From contig JAJTUQ010000003.1 of NCBI GenBank assembly GCA_021399445.1, positions 1,860,001 to 1,924,000 of the forward strand: DNA of 64,000 nt. Reading direction: 5' to 3'. Both the position numbers and the translations under genes were made by a program. This document shows, in pieces, positions 45,112-56,373 of the stretch; position 1 is the stretch's first letter; every line of letters starts with the position of its first letter. The notes beneath the pieces were generated by a model, which was given only the letters and a program-made list of their open reading frames with translations, made no database searches and was not told the DNA's origin. Source of the stretch: Xylogone sp. PMI_703. Taxonomy: Eukaryota > Ascomycota > Leotiomycetes.

Positions 45112-46714
45112 ATGGAAGTCACAGACAGCTCAACTGATCTTAATCGGTCTTCACGTGCTTGTGGTTCGTGTAAAGCAGGAAAAAGAAAATGTGACAAAGC
45201 GTTGCCACTGTGTTCTCGGTGTCAGCGGTAATGACCTACCGCTTCACCACTCGATGATTATATGCACTAACTAATATTTAAGTCTGCGATTGAAGTGTGA
45301 ATATGAGGCTGATTCTGGAGAATCCGATTCCAGCTCTATCAACTCAATCATTTCAAGTCTCCAAAGCTGGTCAGCACGCATTCTCAAATTGTACAATCAA
45401 TTTGAGCAGGACCATGGATTTTGCGAAAAGTGTGCAAATGAATACTTCCTTACCGTTCACGCATGGTTTCCTATAATTAACAAGGTTGACTTCATGGAAC
45501 GCCTCAAGCAGCGGAGTTTCATGTCCGAAACGCATGATTTTCTCCTCTTGAGCAGTGTGTTTTTGATTATATTACGCCCCGATGGACACGGTGTTGGAGG
45601 AAGAACTGACGACGAGCTCTATGGCGCAATACGGCACCTCTATTTCCAAATATTTGCAGACAGCAAAATCAGTTCATCAGTCAAGTTGCTACAGAGCGGT
45701 ATTCTTCTGGCAACTTATGAATACGGACATGGAATGACCGACAAGGCTTGTGAGACGCTTAGCCCGTGTATTTCTACAGCCACATCATTAGGCCTCCCAA
45801 TGATAGCGGCAGAATCAATTGATGACTTCAAATTGTATCAGAGGCTTCCTTGTGAGTCTGCTATCGTTTGGTGGGCTATTGTTATCAGTGACAGGTATGG
45901 ATATCCGTTCATACAGAAGCAGACTTGATCTTTACTGCTAATTTAAAACTAGGATATTTTGTCTGGCAGGAAACGATCGTTTACCCATGACAAGAGTTAT
46001 CAACGAAGCGGTTATTCTCTCTGATTCCGTGCAACCTCCTAGGGACCAGGAAAGCTCCGACAATACTAATACCCTATCAACGCTCAAATTCTATCGTCAA
46101 ATACACGCTGCTGTTCTAATTGGTCACGTCCTCGACTTAATCCGTGGACCAGCTATGATGCCGACTGCTGCTCAGTCTCGCTTTACTGAGCTTGATACTG
46201 AACTACGACAAGCTATAGATCAGATGCTCAAAATGGAGATAAGCCACCTCAGATCTGTCAGTGAGGGCTTTGCAATGGCCAGAACGTTAGTAGTCAATTA
46301 TTACGTCCAAAGAACGATCACGCTGACAGTCACTTCAGTGCTCTCATCCTTTTACATGAATGGTATCTCAAAGAGAGCATCAACTGGGGGCAATCCTCAG
46401 AGCCGACACAGTCTACAATGACGATTACATCTATGACCACTATCATGATAGATAGCGTGCGAGGATTCTTGCCCCGTCCCTACCCAAAGTCCAAGTCACA
46501 CCATCCACAAGGGACGCAGCCAGTGTTTCTAGCTGCTTGTCACGTCGTCCAGTCTGGCGCAACTGGGGCCAATACCGAGGGACTTATAGAGCTAAAACAT
46601 ATGCTTCAGGTGCAGTCACATAGATGGGCTATTGCAGGTAGGCCTGCTTATTATAAAATCTGGGAGTAGGCTGACATATTTGTAGCCAAGTATCTTGGTC
46701 TACTTCAAAATTAA
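45112..46714 (+). CDS. Zn2Cys6 transcription factor, 5 exons
   Basis: Exons 45112-45227, 45283-45894, 45953-46285, 46339-46637 and 46686-46714 close in phase to 462 residues. The N-terminal Zn2Cys6 cluster has Cys spacing 2-6-5-2-6 (ACGSCKAGKRKCDKALPLC…RCQRLRLKC), split by intron 1 just before its last cysteine. The middle homology region of fungal activators follows: HAWFPIINKVDFMERL, LLQSGILLATYEYGHG, then IFCLAGNDRLPMTRV and ARTALILLHEWYLKES. It ends RWAIAAKYLGLLQN, a typical family close. An apparent frameshift near 46290 disappears when a GTTAGT donor at 46286 and TTCAG acceptor are used. It is adjacent to an oxidoreductase gene on the other strand, a likely target. Confidence 0.9.
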
Positions 46715-46789
46715 ATACATCAAATGTTTTCGACTACCTTGAGAGATAAAATATCCACGGTCACTTTCCCGCGGTACGATGAAGTAAGA

Positions 46790-47902
46790 TTAAGGAGCGA
46801 GAAGAACCTGAGTCCCCCATCCTTGGTTCTCACTTGCTGCCTTGAGACCGTCATATATCGACTCCAACCCATATTCTTTTGTTTTTGTCAGTCCAGCTTT
46901 AGCACCAACTGAGAGCAATCCCGATTCCATCAATTGTATTACGCGGAGAATATGAGAGCGTGAGTACATGAATCTTCCCTGCAGTCGAAGACTCTTGAAC
47001 ATGACTTGCAGATAAGGTATATCGATATTCCCAGGCATTCCACCCATGATGGCACACCTTCCAAAAGGGCGCAATGCACCTATAGATGCTGCAAGGATAC
47101 CGCTACCCGCCGCCGGAGGTGACAAGTCTATGCAAGCGTCTGCGCCGTTTGGTTTCCCTGTCGCTGATTTGAGTGCCTCCGTATCATTAGCCACATTTTC
47201 TGTGAAGACAACTGTCCTTAGTCGCCCCGTCGATTCATGTATGGTCGCCAAAGCATCAAGGGCTTTCTTATTACGACCTGCAGCAATAACAGTTGCACCC
47301 ATAGCAAGTGCCACAGTGACGGCTGCTCCACCATATCGACCAGTAGCAGGAGCAACAATAACTATCTCTCCCGGTTTGACGTCCACTTCAGCCAGACCAC
47401 CATAAGGGACTAAGAAATACGGCATCGAAGATAAGTCCGATAGTGTGTATCCCAGTTTGTTCAAAAGCAAATCCTCGTTCATAGGATACACATTCTCCAG
47501 TGGAAACTTGGAGTACTCGGCATAGGTTGCATTTCGCCACTCCCCATCCATGAGCTTCTGGGAGGCAGGAGATCCGCCATTGTGGACCCCGAACAATATA
47601 GACACATCTGGATTGTCTCGAGCTCGGATGGTGATATCGCAGAAGACAAGCTGTCCGGGTGTCAATTCTACTGCATCGGGGCCGACCTCATGGACCCGGC
47701 CGATAGCAGTGTTTCCTGGAGTCATTGGCAGAGACAATGGATAAGGTCGAGTGCCATTCAAGACATCGGCCATATAGGGGACTATGCCGACGCGAAGCAT
47801 GCGAATTACAGCCTCGCCTGCTTTAGCTGTAGGACGAGGAACTGTCTCAAGAGACAAAGGTTTGTCGCGAGCATGGAGAACGAGTGCTTTGTGGGTAGCC
47901 AT
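46790..47902 (-). CDS. MDR-superfamily alcohol/quinone reductase without catalytic zinc site
   Basis: Intronless, 370 residues. N-terminal GroES-like domain (KPLSLETVPRPTAKAGEAVI; TPGNTAIGRVHEVGPDAVELTPGQLV) and a Rossmann domain with APATGRYGGAAVTVALAMGATVIA. Where zinc alcohol dehydrogenases have a catalytic Cys, this reads VGIVPYMAD, and the four-cysteine lobe is absent, so it should be a zinc-independent reductase. Its gene ends 75 bp from the end of the Zn2Cys6 regulator (convergent). It could reduce an enone, quinone or ketone; no substrate evidence. Confidence 0.9.
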   Translation of the reverse strand: MATHKALVLHARDKPLSLETVPRPTAKAGEAVIRMLRVGIVPYMADVLNGTRPYPLSLPMTPGNTAIGRVHEVGPDAVELTPGQLVFCDITIRARDNPDVSILFGVHNGGSPASQKLMDGEWRNATYAEYSKFPLENVYPMNEDLLLNKLGYTLSDLSSMPYFLVPYGGLAEVDVKPGEIVIVAPATGRYGGAAVTVALAMGATVIAAGRNKKALDALATIHESTGRLRTVVFTENVANDTEALKSATGKPNGADACIDLSPPAAGSGILAASIGALRPFGRCAIMGGMPGNIDIPYLQVMFKSLRLQGRFMYSRSHILRVIQLMESGLLSVGAKAGLTKTKEYGLESIYDGLKAASENQGWGTQVLLAP

Positions 47903-48585
47903 TTTGTTGTCGTGTCGTGGTGCCTCTGAATTTTCGAGTGTCGATGAAGTGCCACTGGTTTGGGTGAAAAGGCGTGTTTATTTATGTACAGCGCCTCAGA
48001 TCTAGCATTATGTTATTAGCATATTTGCTAACTCCTCTTTGATTTCTTAAAGCCATAACTCCGAATCCTTGGAGATGATCAGTTTTTTTCTAAAAGCCTC
48101 TTCCTTAACTCTAAAGAGATCGAAAGCATGGGACCGATGACGTTGGTTGCTCCTTCCCATTTTGAGATTAGGCCTAAAAAGACCATCAGTTTGTACCAAC
48201 CAATGAACCGTGGTTGCAAAGTGGATCCAGACCCACACCACGGTCTCATTGGCTAACCCTTCCGCACCTGCATCCGCACCGTCCAGTGATATTGATCAAG
48301 TCCTTGTTCAAGGGTCCAAGGTTGGGCCAACAGTGGTTATACATCGTTGTTCATCTAACCATAGGAGATATCGGTCTTTCTTCATTATTTACTTGCATAG
48401 ACGGGTTCAAACTTAAACTCCGGCTTTATGACCGGAGGAATGCCATATCAATTGACAGAATACCTAGGTAGGTAGAGTATTTAATGCTCGGGATCAATCT
48501 GTTCCCGAGTCAGCATCTAAATTGCACTTCCATATATCACAAATCCGAAGAAAACCATCACCAATAGACCTAGATCTCAATCACA
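47903..48585. promoter_or_regulatory. Divergent promoter region, MDR / SDR
   Basis: 683 bp between divergent start codons of two oxidoreductase genes; coordinated expression is plausible. Short open frames in it have no family features. Confidence 0.5.
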
Positions 48586-49314
48586 ATGTCCTCGAAGCAG
48601 ATCGTTCTAATCACTGGTGCAAACCAAGGCGTTGGCTTCGGGGTTGCGCGACAGTTAGCTGCCCTACCAGATTATCATGTCATAATCGGCAGTCGCGATG
48701 CTTCTCGGGGCAAGGAGGCTGTTTCCTCTCTCGCAACCGAAGGTCTATCAGTATCAACCGTTCAGCTAGATGTTACTTCCGATGAATCAATTGCTGCTGC
48801 CAAAGATTTCGTTGCTAAAGAATACGGACACCTGGACGTACTCATCAACAATGCTGGAATCGCACTTGACATCAAAGAGCAAGGCTCGCCCATCCGTGAG
48901 ATGATGCAGCGTACATTCGACGTCAACGTCTTTGGCGCTGCAGTCGTTACCGACACTTTCCTTCCTCTTCTAGAGAAGTCGTATAATCCACGCATTGTCT
49001 TCACTTCCTCCTCAGTTGGGTCGCTGGCTCTAGCATCGGATCTAACGAATCAGTGGTCTAAGAGTCCCATTCCAGCGTATCGAACGAGCAAAGCAGCGTT
49101 GAACATGCTCATGCTGTATTATAATGCTGTTCTTGTGGACAAGGGCTTCAAAGTTAATGCCTCTTGCCCGGGACACATAGGCACGAATTTGAATAGCTAT
49201 CGGGGGAAGGGGACTCTTGAGGAAGGAGCAGAGAATATTGTGCGGCTGGCGACTCTTGGAAAGGATGGGGAATCTGGAACTTTTTCAACTAGAGAAGGAC
49301 CCCGACCTTGGTGA
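48586..49314 (+). CDS. Carbonyl-reductase-like SDR
   Basis: Intronless, 242 residues. Cofactor motif TGANQGVGFG (residues 10-19) with Arg after strand 2 (GSRDASRG), NADP(H)-type. DVLINNAG is at 84-91, catalytic Ser-rich strand FTSSSVGS, Tyr165 and Lys169 in YRTSK, and CPGHIGTNL. This is the pattern of fungal carbonyl-reductase-like SDRs of the CBR1 group. It is transcribed away from the MDR reductase and flanked by two Zn2Cys6 genes, suggesting a small redox module. Substrate unknown. Confidence 0.92.
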   Translation: MSSKQIVLITGANQGVGFGVARQLAALPDYHVIIGSRDASRGKEAVSSLATEGLSVSTVQLDVTSDESIAAAKDFVAKEYGHLDVLINNAGIALDIKEQGSPIREMMQRTFDVNVFGAAVVTDTFLPLLEKSYNPRIVFTSSSVGSLALASDLTNQWSKSPIPAYRTSKAALNMLMLYYNAVLVDKGFKVNASCPGHIGTNLNSYRGKGTLEEGAENIVRLATLGKDGESGTFSTREGPRPW

Positions 49315-49828
49315 GAGCCCAGGCTCATGGCAGGGACGTTACACTATAAGATGCTATAGAGAACCTCAGAATATATTGATTTGCTTATGATTAACTTTGA
49401 ACATTATCCCATGTGCGATTGGAGTTTAAGTTGGAGTTAGTTGGCAATGACCTTGACAGAATCTTTTTTATTGTCTTCATGTAAACCAAGGAACAGATAT
49501 AAGGTCTATACCTATCTGTTAGTATGCGATTGGCAGATCTACCTTGTATCGGACTGTATATCATTCATAATCTAGCGTCATCATTTAACCATGGCTCTAA
49601 ACCAATCTCTAAAGAGTCCAGGTATTCTTACATATAATTTGTGAACGCTATACTGTAATATTCTAGGTTGAGATTGTTCTATTCTTTATTACCGATAATC
49701 CAGTTGCAAATTTCTTCAGAAAGAGCCGGTTTCAAATTCATAATTATAAGTTACTATCTCTTTGCTACTGAGTATATATTTTAACTTATGGCAATCTCTA
49801 CAACATTTCCAGGATATTTGGATTTTAG
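49315..49828. other. Convergent intergenic stretch
   Basis: 514 bp of AT-rich DNA between converging genes. Nothing else is seen. Confidence 0.6.
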
Positions 49829-52083
49829 TTAGGTCTCAGCAAAACTATCAGCGAAATTATCGAACCCTGATGGCATTGAAAAGTCAAAAATACTCATGTA
49901 ATCATTGAACTCATCATCAAGAATCCTCTGATCCGATGCCTCAAAGTCGGGATTCGCTTCTATCTGTAGCTGTGCAACCTGGTAGAGGATTTCAAATAAT
50001 CGATAGACCCTTGATGCCGAAGCCATAGACTGCATGGAAGCCGTGAAGGTTGCAAGACGTGATAGATCGGAAGTGTCGGAAGCTTCGATTGCGTGACGAA
50101 ACAAAATGATAAATGGAACGAATGGTATATGTAAAATCACGCTGTAATACATTTAGTCAGATATAAGAAAGTGATTGGCAAGTGCCAGCGTTTAAGAATA
50201 GACGTACCAATTGATATATCTACTCAACTCGAGAGGGTTATTTGTAAAAGCTTGCAGTGCGTCGATGGAACGCTGATGTGCCGCCAAAGCCTCGCGCGAA
50301 GCCGTAATGCAGGGCTCCGAAAAGCTGTATTTGGCTCCGCTCTGAGCAGGGATAACTCGATGTATGAGTGCTAGCGCCGAGAGTCGAATTACCTGCTCAG
50401 CTTCTAAATAGAAACCCCGTAAGATGTCACCACTAGTATTATCAGGCCCAGAAATGGTGGTCTGCAGAATCCACCATCAGTCTTGCCATTTATAAATTTC
50501 ATCCTACACCCTACCACGAAATACTGCTGAGAAATGACTCACCTCATATGAGTTACGAGATTCATCAATGAGACTTTGCATCTCTTCTGCCAAAGCTTGA
50601 GCATGCTTGATACGTTCGCCGGGGGGCTGGGACAGGCCATTGGAACTATACAGTTGCTCATATACTTGGCCCAGAATCGTGGCAGTCTTGTTCCACCTAC
50701 GTTCGGTCGACTCAGGGATGAGAGACAAAGCATACTCATGAATATTAGAATAGCGGCCGAGTCGCAGTGATAAGGTCTTGTCTATTCTGTAGATTGTCAA
50801 GAATAATCGTTGCTTCATCATCCGAACAGACTGATCATCGTTTTTTATAAAAGTGGCCTGGTGATAGCCCAATGTCTGGCAGAGATGAGATGCCGAGGAA
50901 ATAAAAGTCCAGGCAAGTACGGCTTTTGATACCTCTATAGCGTGCAGAGCCTACTATCTATGTCAGCCCAAGTCGATTCAATCTAAGTAACTGCAAATTT
51001 ACCCCTATAACCAAAGCTGCAATGACCTCCATTGATGCGGGCAGAAGAAATGGAAGGCGCTTAAGCGCACTTTCAACATTTTTGGTGCATTGAATGGCAT
51101 AATCGCGAAACTTCGGCTGCCCTGATATAACTGCGTACTCTGAGAAAAGCCACATGAGGCAGCTATTCGCAAGGATAAACTCTACCTCGCTGTATCCATT
51201 AACGGCGAAGAATACTTTTTGGCAGATATCAGTGAATTTACTAAGTGGAAGAATTTGTGAAAGCCATGTAGTCACGTAGTAGGAGCTGTGTTCTACCGAT
51301 TAGAATTTCAATTAGTGAAGCGCACAAGGCCGGGACTATCTGTTACACACCTTGTGCCCACCGCAGAATAAAAATAACGGACTCTATACGAGGTAAAAGA
51401 TTCTCGCTACTAGAACAAGCAGTAGATGGATGCTCATCCGCTGAAAAGGTCATCCGGTAAATAGACATTTGGTCATTCTTGCGTTGTAAGATATCACGAA
51501 GATATGCCAGTAAGTTTTCTCTCCCTCCATGGGCGGAGCTTGTTGCTGCTATACCCTCCACGAACCGGCTAGCATCCAGTGAGTGGGCTGTTAGTGACGA
51601 CTCGCCCTCGAAAGGACAAGGCGGCTGCTTTCCGGAACCAGTTATATCCCAGCCGGATAGTTCAGTAGAAGTAGACCCGCTGGTTTGTATTCCTGTTCTT
51701 GAAGGATCTTCTGGTCGTAGCAAAAGTCTCTTGATTTCATCAAGGTTCTCAGAAATACGTTCTAGCCTCTGTTCGCTGAGAATGGCACACAGACGTAAGC
51801 TTCTTGGAAGGCGCTGGGGCGAGTGTAACTCACTACTGGCTTGAAATGAGCACTCTTTGTCTTGATTCTCTAGTTTTTGTTGTAACGGCACTATGTACGC
51901 AAGAGAGCCTCGCATTTTGGCAATTCGAGCATGGCGTGGCTCTATCGCACGCAATCTGGATTGCCGAGAGATTTGTTAGCCATTATGGATGGAACGGAAA
52001 GTAGTAAAGAGAACAGATTTCACCTTTCGGGTTCGGCAATGGTCGCACTGGTATTCTATCAGTTTGCTGTCTCTTCCTTTCAT
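49829..52083 (-). CDS. Zn2Cys6 transcription factor with fungal-specific domain, 7 exons
   Basis: Exons 52083-52024, 51955-51834, 51775-51351, 51292-51003, 50950-50543, 50461-50208 and 50141-49829 close in phase to 623 residues. The zinc cluster is split by intron 1: CDHCRTRK, then IACDRATPCSNCQNARLSC (spacing 2-6-5-2-6). It is followed by the linker RQRVLISSQ and a coiled segment EQRLERISENLDEIKRLL, typical of this activator class. The middle homology region includes FILANSCLMWLFSEYA, SHLCQTLGYHQ, RLFLTIYRIDKTLSLRLGR and, near the end, INCVILHIPFVPFIILFRHA. The C-terminal tail is acidic (DDEFNDYMSIFDFS). The long open frame starting at 51954 is only partly coding. Confidence 0.9.
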
Positions 52084-52547
52084 TTCCCTAGGGCCTTTCT
52101 GGTAGTCAACTCACGGAACGCCGAGAAATCTCGGGACGCTTGTGTGATAGAGCACTAGCATCTCCGCGACCCTCCATATCAAGTTTATTTTCCTCGTGAT
52201 AGTATCACCCTGATGCGTTCTACATGAAGAGAAGGGGATGTTTTGGATCTTAAAGGTCTCGAGTGTGCATGGAAATCCGCGGGTTTCCGTGCTCGGTAGC
52301 TAAAACATCGCATCATCCAATCACATCCGCCGTTACACAGTGCGATATACCAAGACCCATGAGGTGCAATCCCGCGGCAATGCGAAGAAGCTCATCGGTG
52401 ATTCAATATCGGTCTATAAAAATGGAGTATTGAGCAGGTAGAATGATGTTTTACAATACGTTAAGATAATCTCCAAAAAAAAGGACTGATCTGCCGATTC
52501 TACATCCTCACTGCCAGCCGTCATATTAACATCAACAAAAAACCACC
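52084..52547. promoter_or_regulatory. Divergent promoter region, regulator / tautomerase
   Basis: 464 bp between divergent start codons. The tautomerase gene is therefore a candidate target of the regulator on its left. No clear paired CGG repeats were noted. Confidence 0.45.
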
Positions 52548-52973
52548 ATGCCAGTCATCGACGTCTACTCTCCTCCAGGTCTGTTCCCTGCTGATAAAGA
52601 ACGTGACCTTGTAGTCGCCCTGGGGTTGGCAGCCTTACGCGCCGAGGGCTTTCCAAACCCTCCGTCCGAAATCTGTGATCTCGTGGGCACATTCTTCCAC
52701 CCGAGGTCTATTTATACCGCCAACGCTGCCAACACTGCTGAGACGCGCATCGTGCGCCTCCATGTTACTGCTGGGTCTGGCGGTTTTAACAGCGCTGCCG
52801 CCGAGTCTTTTGTAACGGAAGCAACCCGGCTAGTCGCAGAGGCCTGTGGTGATCCGTCGCAGGCTCAGCGCACCTGGATCTACATCACCGAAACCATCAG
52901 CGACGGCCTCGCCCTCGGTGGGACCATTGTCAGCAAGGAGCGGACACGGGCGGCTCGTGAAGCAGCTCAGTAA
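52548..52973 (+). CDS. Tautomerase-superfamily protein (cis-CaaD/4-OT-like)
   Basis: Intronless, 141 residues, starting MPVIDVYSPPG, so Pro2 would become the N-terminal catalytic proline after Met removal. Length and the closing text WIYITETISDG…GG fit the cis-3-chloroacrylic acid dehalogenase-like / tautomerase_3 group (about 140-150 residues, fused beta-alpha-beta repeats). Members tautomerise or hydrate 2-oxo acids in aromatic or halogenated compound breakdown. It lies between two Zn2Cys6 genes and may serve either the redox genes on its left or the sugar-acid genes on its right. Confidence 0.85.
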   Translation: MPVIDVYSPPGLFPADKERDLVVALGLAALRAEGFPNPPSEICDLVGTFFHPRSIYTANAANTAETRIVRLHVTAGSGGFNSAAAESFVTEATRLVAEACGDPSQAQRTWIYITETISDGLALGGTIVSKERTRAAREAAQ

Positions 52974-53404
52974 TATTTACCCACAATCGTGGCTGCGATA
53001 CGGGTATCGGTAGAGGTGGTGGCTCTCATGATATTTACGGATTGAGTCCCGAGTCTCATGTATGAAATTCTGTCGTGGATGTGTTTGTGGTGGAGAAAAT
53101 ATCACAACTCAGACATCTTCCGTCTGTTACATGGGGACACTAGATACGGCTCGTAGCTGTTAGCATTAAAGGGATAATTACTCAATTCACACTTATATCG
53201 TTGATCCTCATACTAGTGGTGATTGAGGATGTAATAGTCAGAAGTCGAAATAGTGTGAAGGTTGCCCGGATCACGTGTACCCAACCGCATGCGAGTACGT
53301 AAATAAGTAACAAATCACAGAAGAATATTCTCCGCATTTAACAATGATTCCTTTCATCAACTTTGCCGGGGTCACCGCCTTGTGTAATAATTAAGCCGAT
53401 ACTA
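52974..53404. other. Intergenic stretch, promoter of the third regulator
   Basis: 431 bp. No gene and no copy of the CGGAAAAGC element. Confidence 0.55.
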
Positions 53405-55827
53405 ATGGCTTCGCGCCAGCAGTCATTATCAGCAACTACTGGTGAAAGCAGCGCGCCAGTATCCAAAAAGCGGAAAAGAAACAGTGGAAGGGTGAGGGTT
53501 ACGCGTGCGTGTGATAGGTGCAAAAAGTGAGGATACCTCGAGCACCTGCGCGCCGATACTTCATGAATGGCCTGCTAACAAGAGACATTTTGGCCCAGGA
53601 GGAAGAGTAAGTGCGATGGTACGCATCCATGCGACTTCTGCACCCGGGCGAAGGTTAACTGCACATATGATTCTGCCTACGCAAGAGGCCAGTTACCTCT
53701 TATTCCATCAGCATTGAATATCGGCACGGAAGGCCATGCAATGCCCGCGCAGGGTATGACACCTCTTAGCAAAAGCCCAACTATCTCAGCGCAGCAGTCC
53801 TCAGTGATGCCAACCAGAGAGACCAGCCGGCATACTGCAGGACTTCAGAGCCGGGATCCATCATCTCATTATCAAACACATTCCGCACCAGAATATGTGG
53901 CGGCATCATCCCAAAATTCACCCGAGCCATCTCTCACTGACTTGCAAGGGCACTATATTGGACCTGCTTCGGGAGTGTCTTTTCTGCTTAGAGTCCAGAA
54001 GCGTTTACATCAAGCCATCTCATTCTCTCAACCTAGTAGCATCTTTACCTTCGGTGACGCACCATTGCATCCTCCTGAGTTCGACTTCTCTTTTTGTATG
54101 ATGCTTCCGAGGGATGACGCTCAGCGCTTGGTAGATCGATACTTTGATTTTGCAATGCCCACGTATCGTTTCCTCCACCGGCCTACTATTCAGGAGTGGT
54201 TCGTGGAGTTTTATGATACTCTCGGCATCATGCGCGATGTACATAGTGCCCCGGCCAAAGTTGCTCTGCTTCTCATGGTGTTCGCTCAGGGGAGAGTATA
54301 CATGCCAGACAATGACAGGCCAGGTCCGCCCGACCTCAGGTCAGTAGGTCGCTGAATCCGGATTAGGGGAATTGCTGATAACAATAGAAGAGTACAGTGC
54401 CCGATACTTCTTAGCAGCCGAGCATCAACTCACCAAGGAGAGAGGGTCAGTACGCCTGACCAGCGTTCAATCACGCTTGACTCAGTGTTATTATCTCCTT
54501 ACGCAGTCTCGTATCAATCATTGTTGGAGCCTATTTGGTACAGTGTCACATTTGGCTCTGGCTATTGGTCTCAACAGGAATCGGCGACCTGATGCAAGTA
54601 GTGGCTTAAGCCAGATCGAGGCCGAATGTCGTCGCCGAACTTTTTGGTGTGCATACACCTTGGACGCATTTCTCAGCGTTGCCTTGGGTAGGCCGCGCTC
54701 ATTTCACGACGAAGATATTGACACAGAACTTCCAGCATGCATTGAGGACGATGATCTAATGACGGACCACATTCGCACGCCTACTGTCAATAGGGGGCAG
54801 TCCATCATGCTGGCTCCACTAGCACATATCAAGTAAGATGAACCCTCAATCTATAGTCATTGATAAGCATAGTTAATGGGTCTAGACTTGCTCGTATAAT
54901 TAGCAGAATACTGCGCGGTCTTTACTCTATAAAGCCTATACTACCTAACCGCCGAGCAGTTCTAGCTGAGAAAATTTCGAGAGACTTGCGTAATTGGCGA
55001 TCAGAGCTGGCTCGGTTTCTGGACGCAGACTCTTTTAATACATCACTTCTCATTCCAATATACCAACGGCAACGGAACGTACTCAACCTTACCTACTGGC
55101 ATGCTATCATCCTCACGTATCGACCGTTTCTGCTGAGCAACTTTGCACGGCTTGCACAGCAAGACGGAGACGTTGAGAGTAATGAAAATCCACAGACTGA
55201 GGAAAGTGTGCAACAGTGCCTAATAGCTGCAATGAATACTGTGAACACAATTGATGACATTACACAAAATCGCCAAATGTTCCGGGCATTTTGGGTTTGT
55301 ATCAACCAGACTATTCATATCGGCGAAGGACTGACGGACCACAGACTACAGCATATTTTGCATTCACTGCAACCATCATCCTCTACATCTACGTAATCCA
55401 GAAACGAGCATCGCCTCCAGAATTGTATAGTAGCTATTTCTCCGCCGCCGTTCGCTGCCAGTCTCACCTCTCATGTATCGCGGAGAAAGGATCACTATCG
55501 GAACGTTATTGCCTCGTACTAGAAGAACTACGCGTCGAAGCCTTGCGCCAAACAAGTCGAACTCATCCATCAGTAAAGAATCAAGGGATCTCGGACGGTC
55601 AGCCACGTGAGAATGTCGCTTTTCAGCCTGCACCGCTGGTAATAGACAACAGCCCAAGTGCCGCTACTACTTATACAGACTTTATGGGAGAGACTGTGGT
55701 TGACTACAGTGGCTTACCAGATTCTGGGCTTGCCGAATTCTCCAGCTGGGACCAATTCGCTTCAATGGTGTCATCTGGGCTGGGTGGTTTCGATACATTC
55801 CTCACAGAAGATTCGTTCACGCTCTGA
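53405..55827 (+). CDS. Zn2Cys6 transcription factor (XlnR/Gal4-type layout), 5 exons
   Basis: Exons 53405-53526, 53599-54339, 54398-54832, 54886-55298 and 55352-55827 close in phase to 728 residues (intron 2 could instead be 54344-54392). A basic N-terminus (SKKRKRNSGRVRVTR) leads into the cluster CDRCKKRKSKCDGTHPCDFC…C (spacing 2-6-5-2-6), split by intron 1. A Ser/Gln-rich linker follows, then the fungal_trans domain: DRYFDFAMPTYRFLHRPT, SARYFLAAEHQL, FGTVSHLALAIGLNRNR, ECRRRTFWCAYTLDAFLSV and GRPRSFHDEDIDTELP. The C-terminal tail is acidic/aromatic (SSWDQFASMVSSGLGGFDTF), a likely activation domain. It heads the sugar-acid gene group and is the natural candidate for its pathway-specific activator. 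Confidence 0.92.
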
Positions 55828-56373
55828 GGATGCCAACATTCGATATCGACCTACCTCAACAGAACAAGGGACAGTGGATAAAAGTGGCAACTATGTACCA
55901 GATTACACTACACTCATATAATTAGCCTAATCTACCTTGTACAACATGACATGTCGTCCGCTTTTATTTCATTGCCCCCGCGCGGGCCCCGAACGGGAAC
56001 ACTACATAAATCATTTAAAACGGTCAACGATGCCAGACCGTACTATTGGTATCCAGTGTAAATGCTCCCATCTTCTGAACTGTTATGTATCCCTGCTCAA
56101 AGCTAAAAATCAATTAATTCTAGGAAGGACTAGTGTGTCTCTTTTCCCGCTCCAATATCCCGAAATTCGGAAATTGCTGCGCAGGTTGATTGTCACATCC
56201 GACGGAAAAGCAAAGGTTCCGCCTCGCTGGAACTTCAACTGTCCATCTCGAAAAGCATTCTCAGACTATAATGCAACCAGATCTTATTTTCTGCTCTATA
56301 TATCAATCAAGTCCATACAAATGCGATTCATACGTTCAACGCGAGATCCCACTTTTAACGTGCGTCTCTCACC
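55828..56373. other. Intergenic region, promoter of the cluster SDR
   Basis: 546 bp with no gene. It holds one copy of CGGAAAAGC. Confidence 0.55.
56203..56211 (+). promoter_or_regulatory. Candidate regulator site CGGAAAAGC (copy 1)
   Basis: 171 bp upstream of the SDR start codon. The context GTCACATC precedes it, resembling the GTCACAT before copy 4. Part of a set of four identical 9-mers in the promoters of the sugar-acid genes. Confidence 0.45.

Noticed and set aside
46261..46421. Apparent frameshift in the first Zn2Cys6 gene
   Set aside because: A 53 nt intron with a GTTAGT donor (46286) and TTCAG acceptor restores the frame and gives a family-typical ARTALILLHEWYL text.
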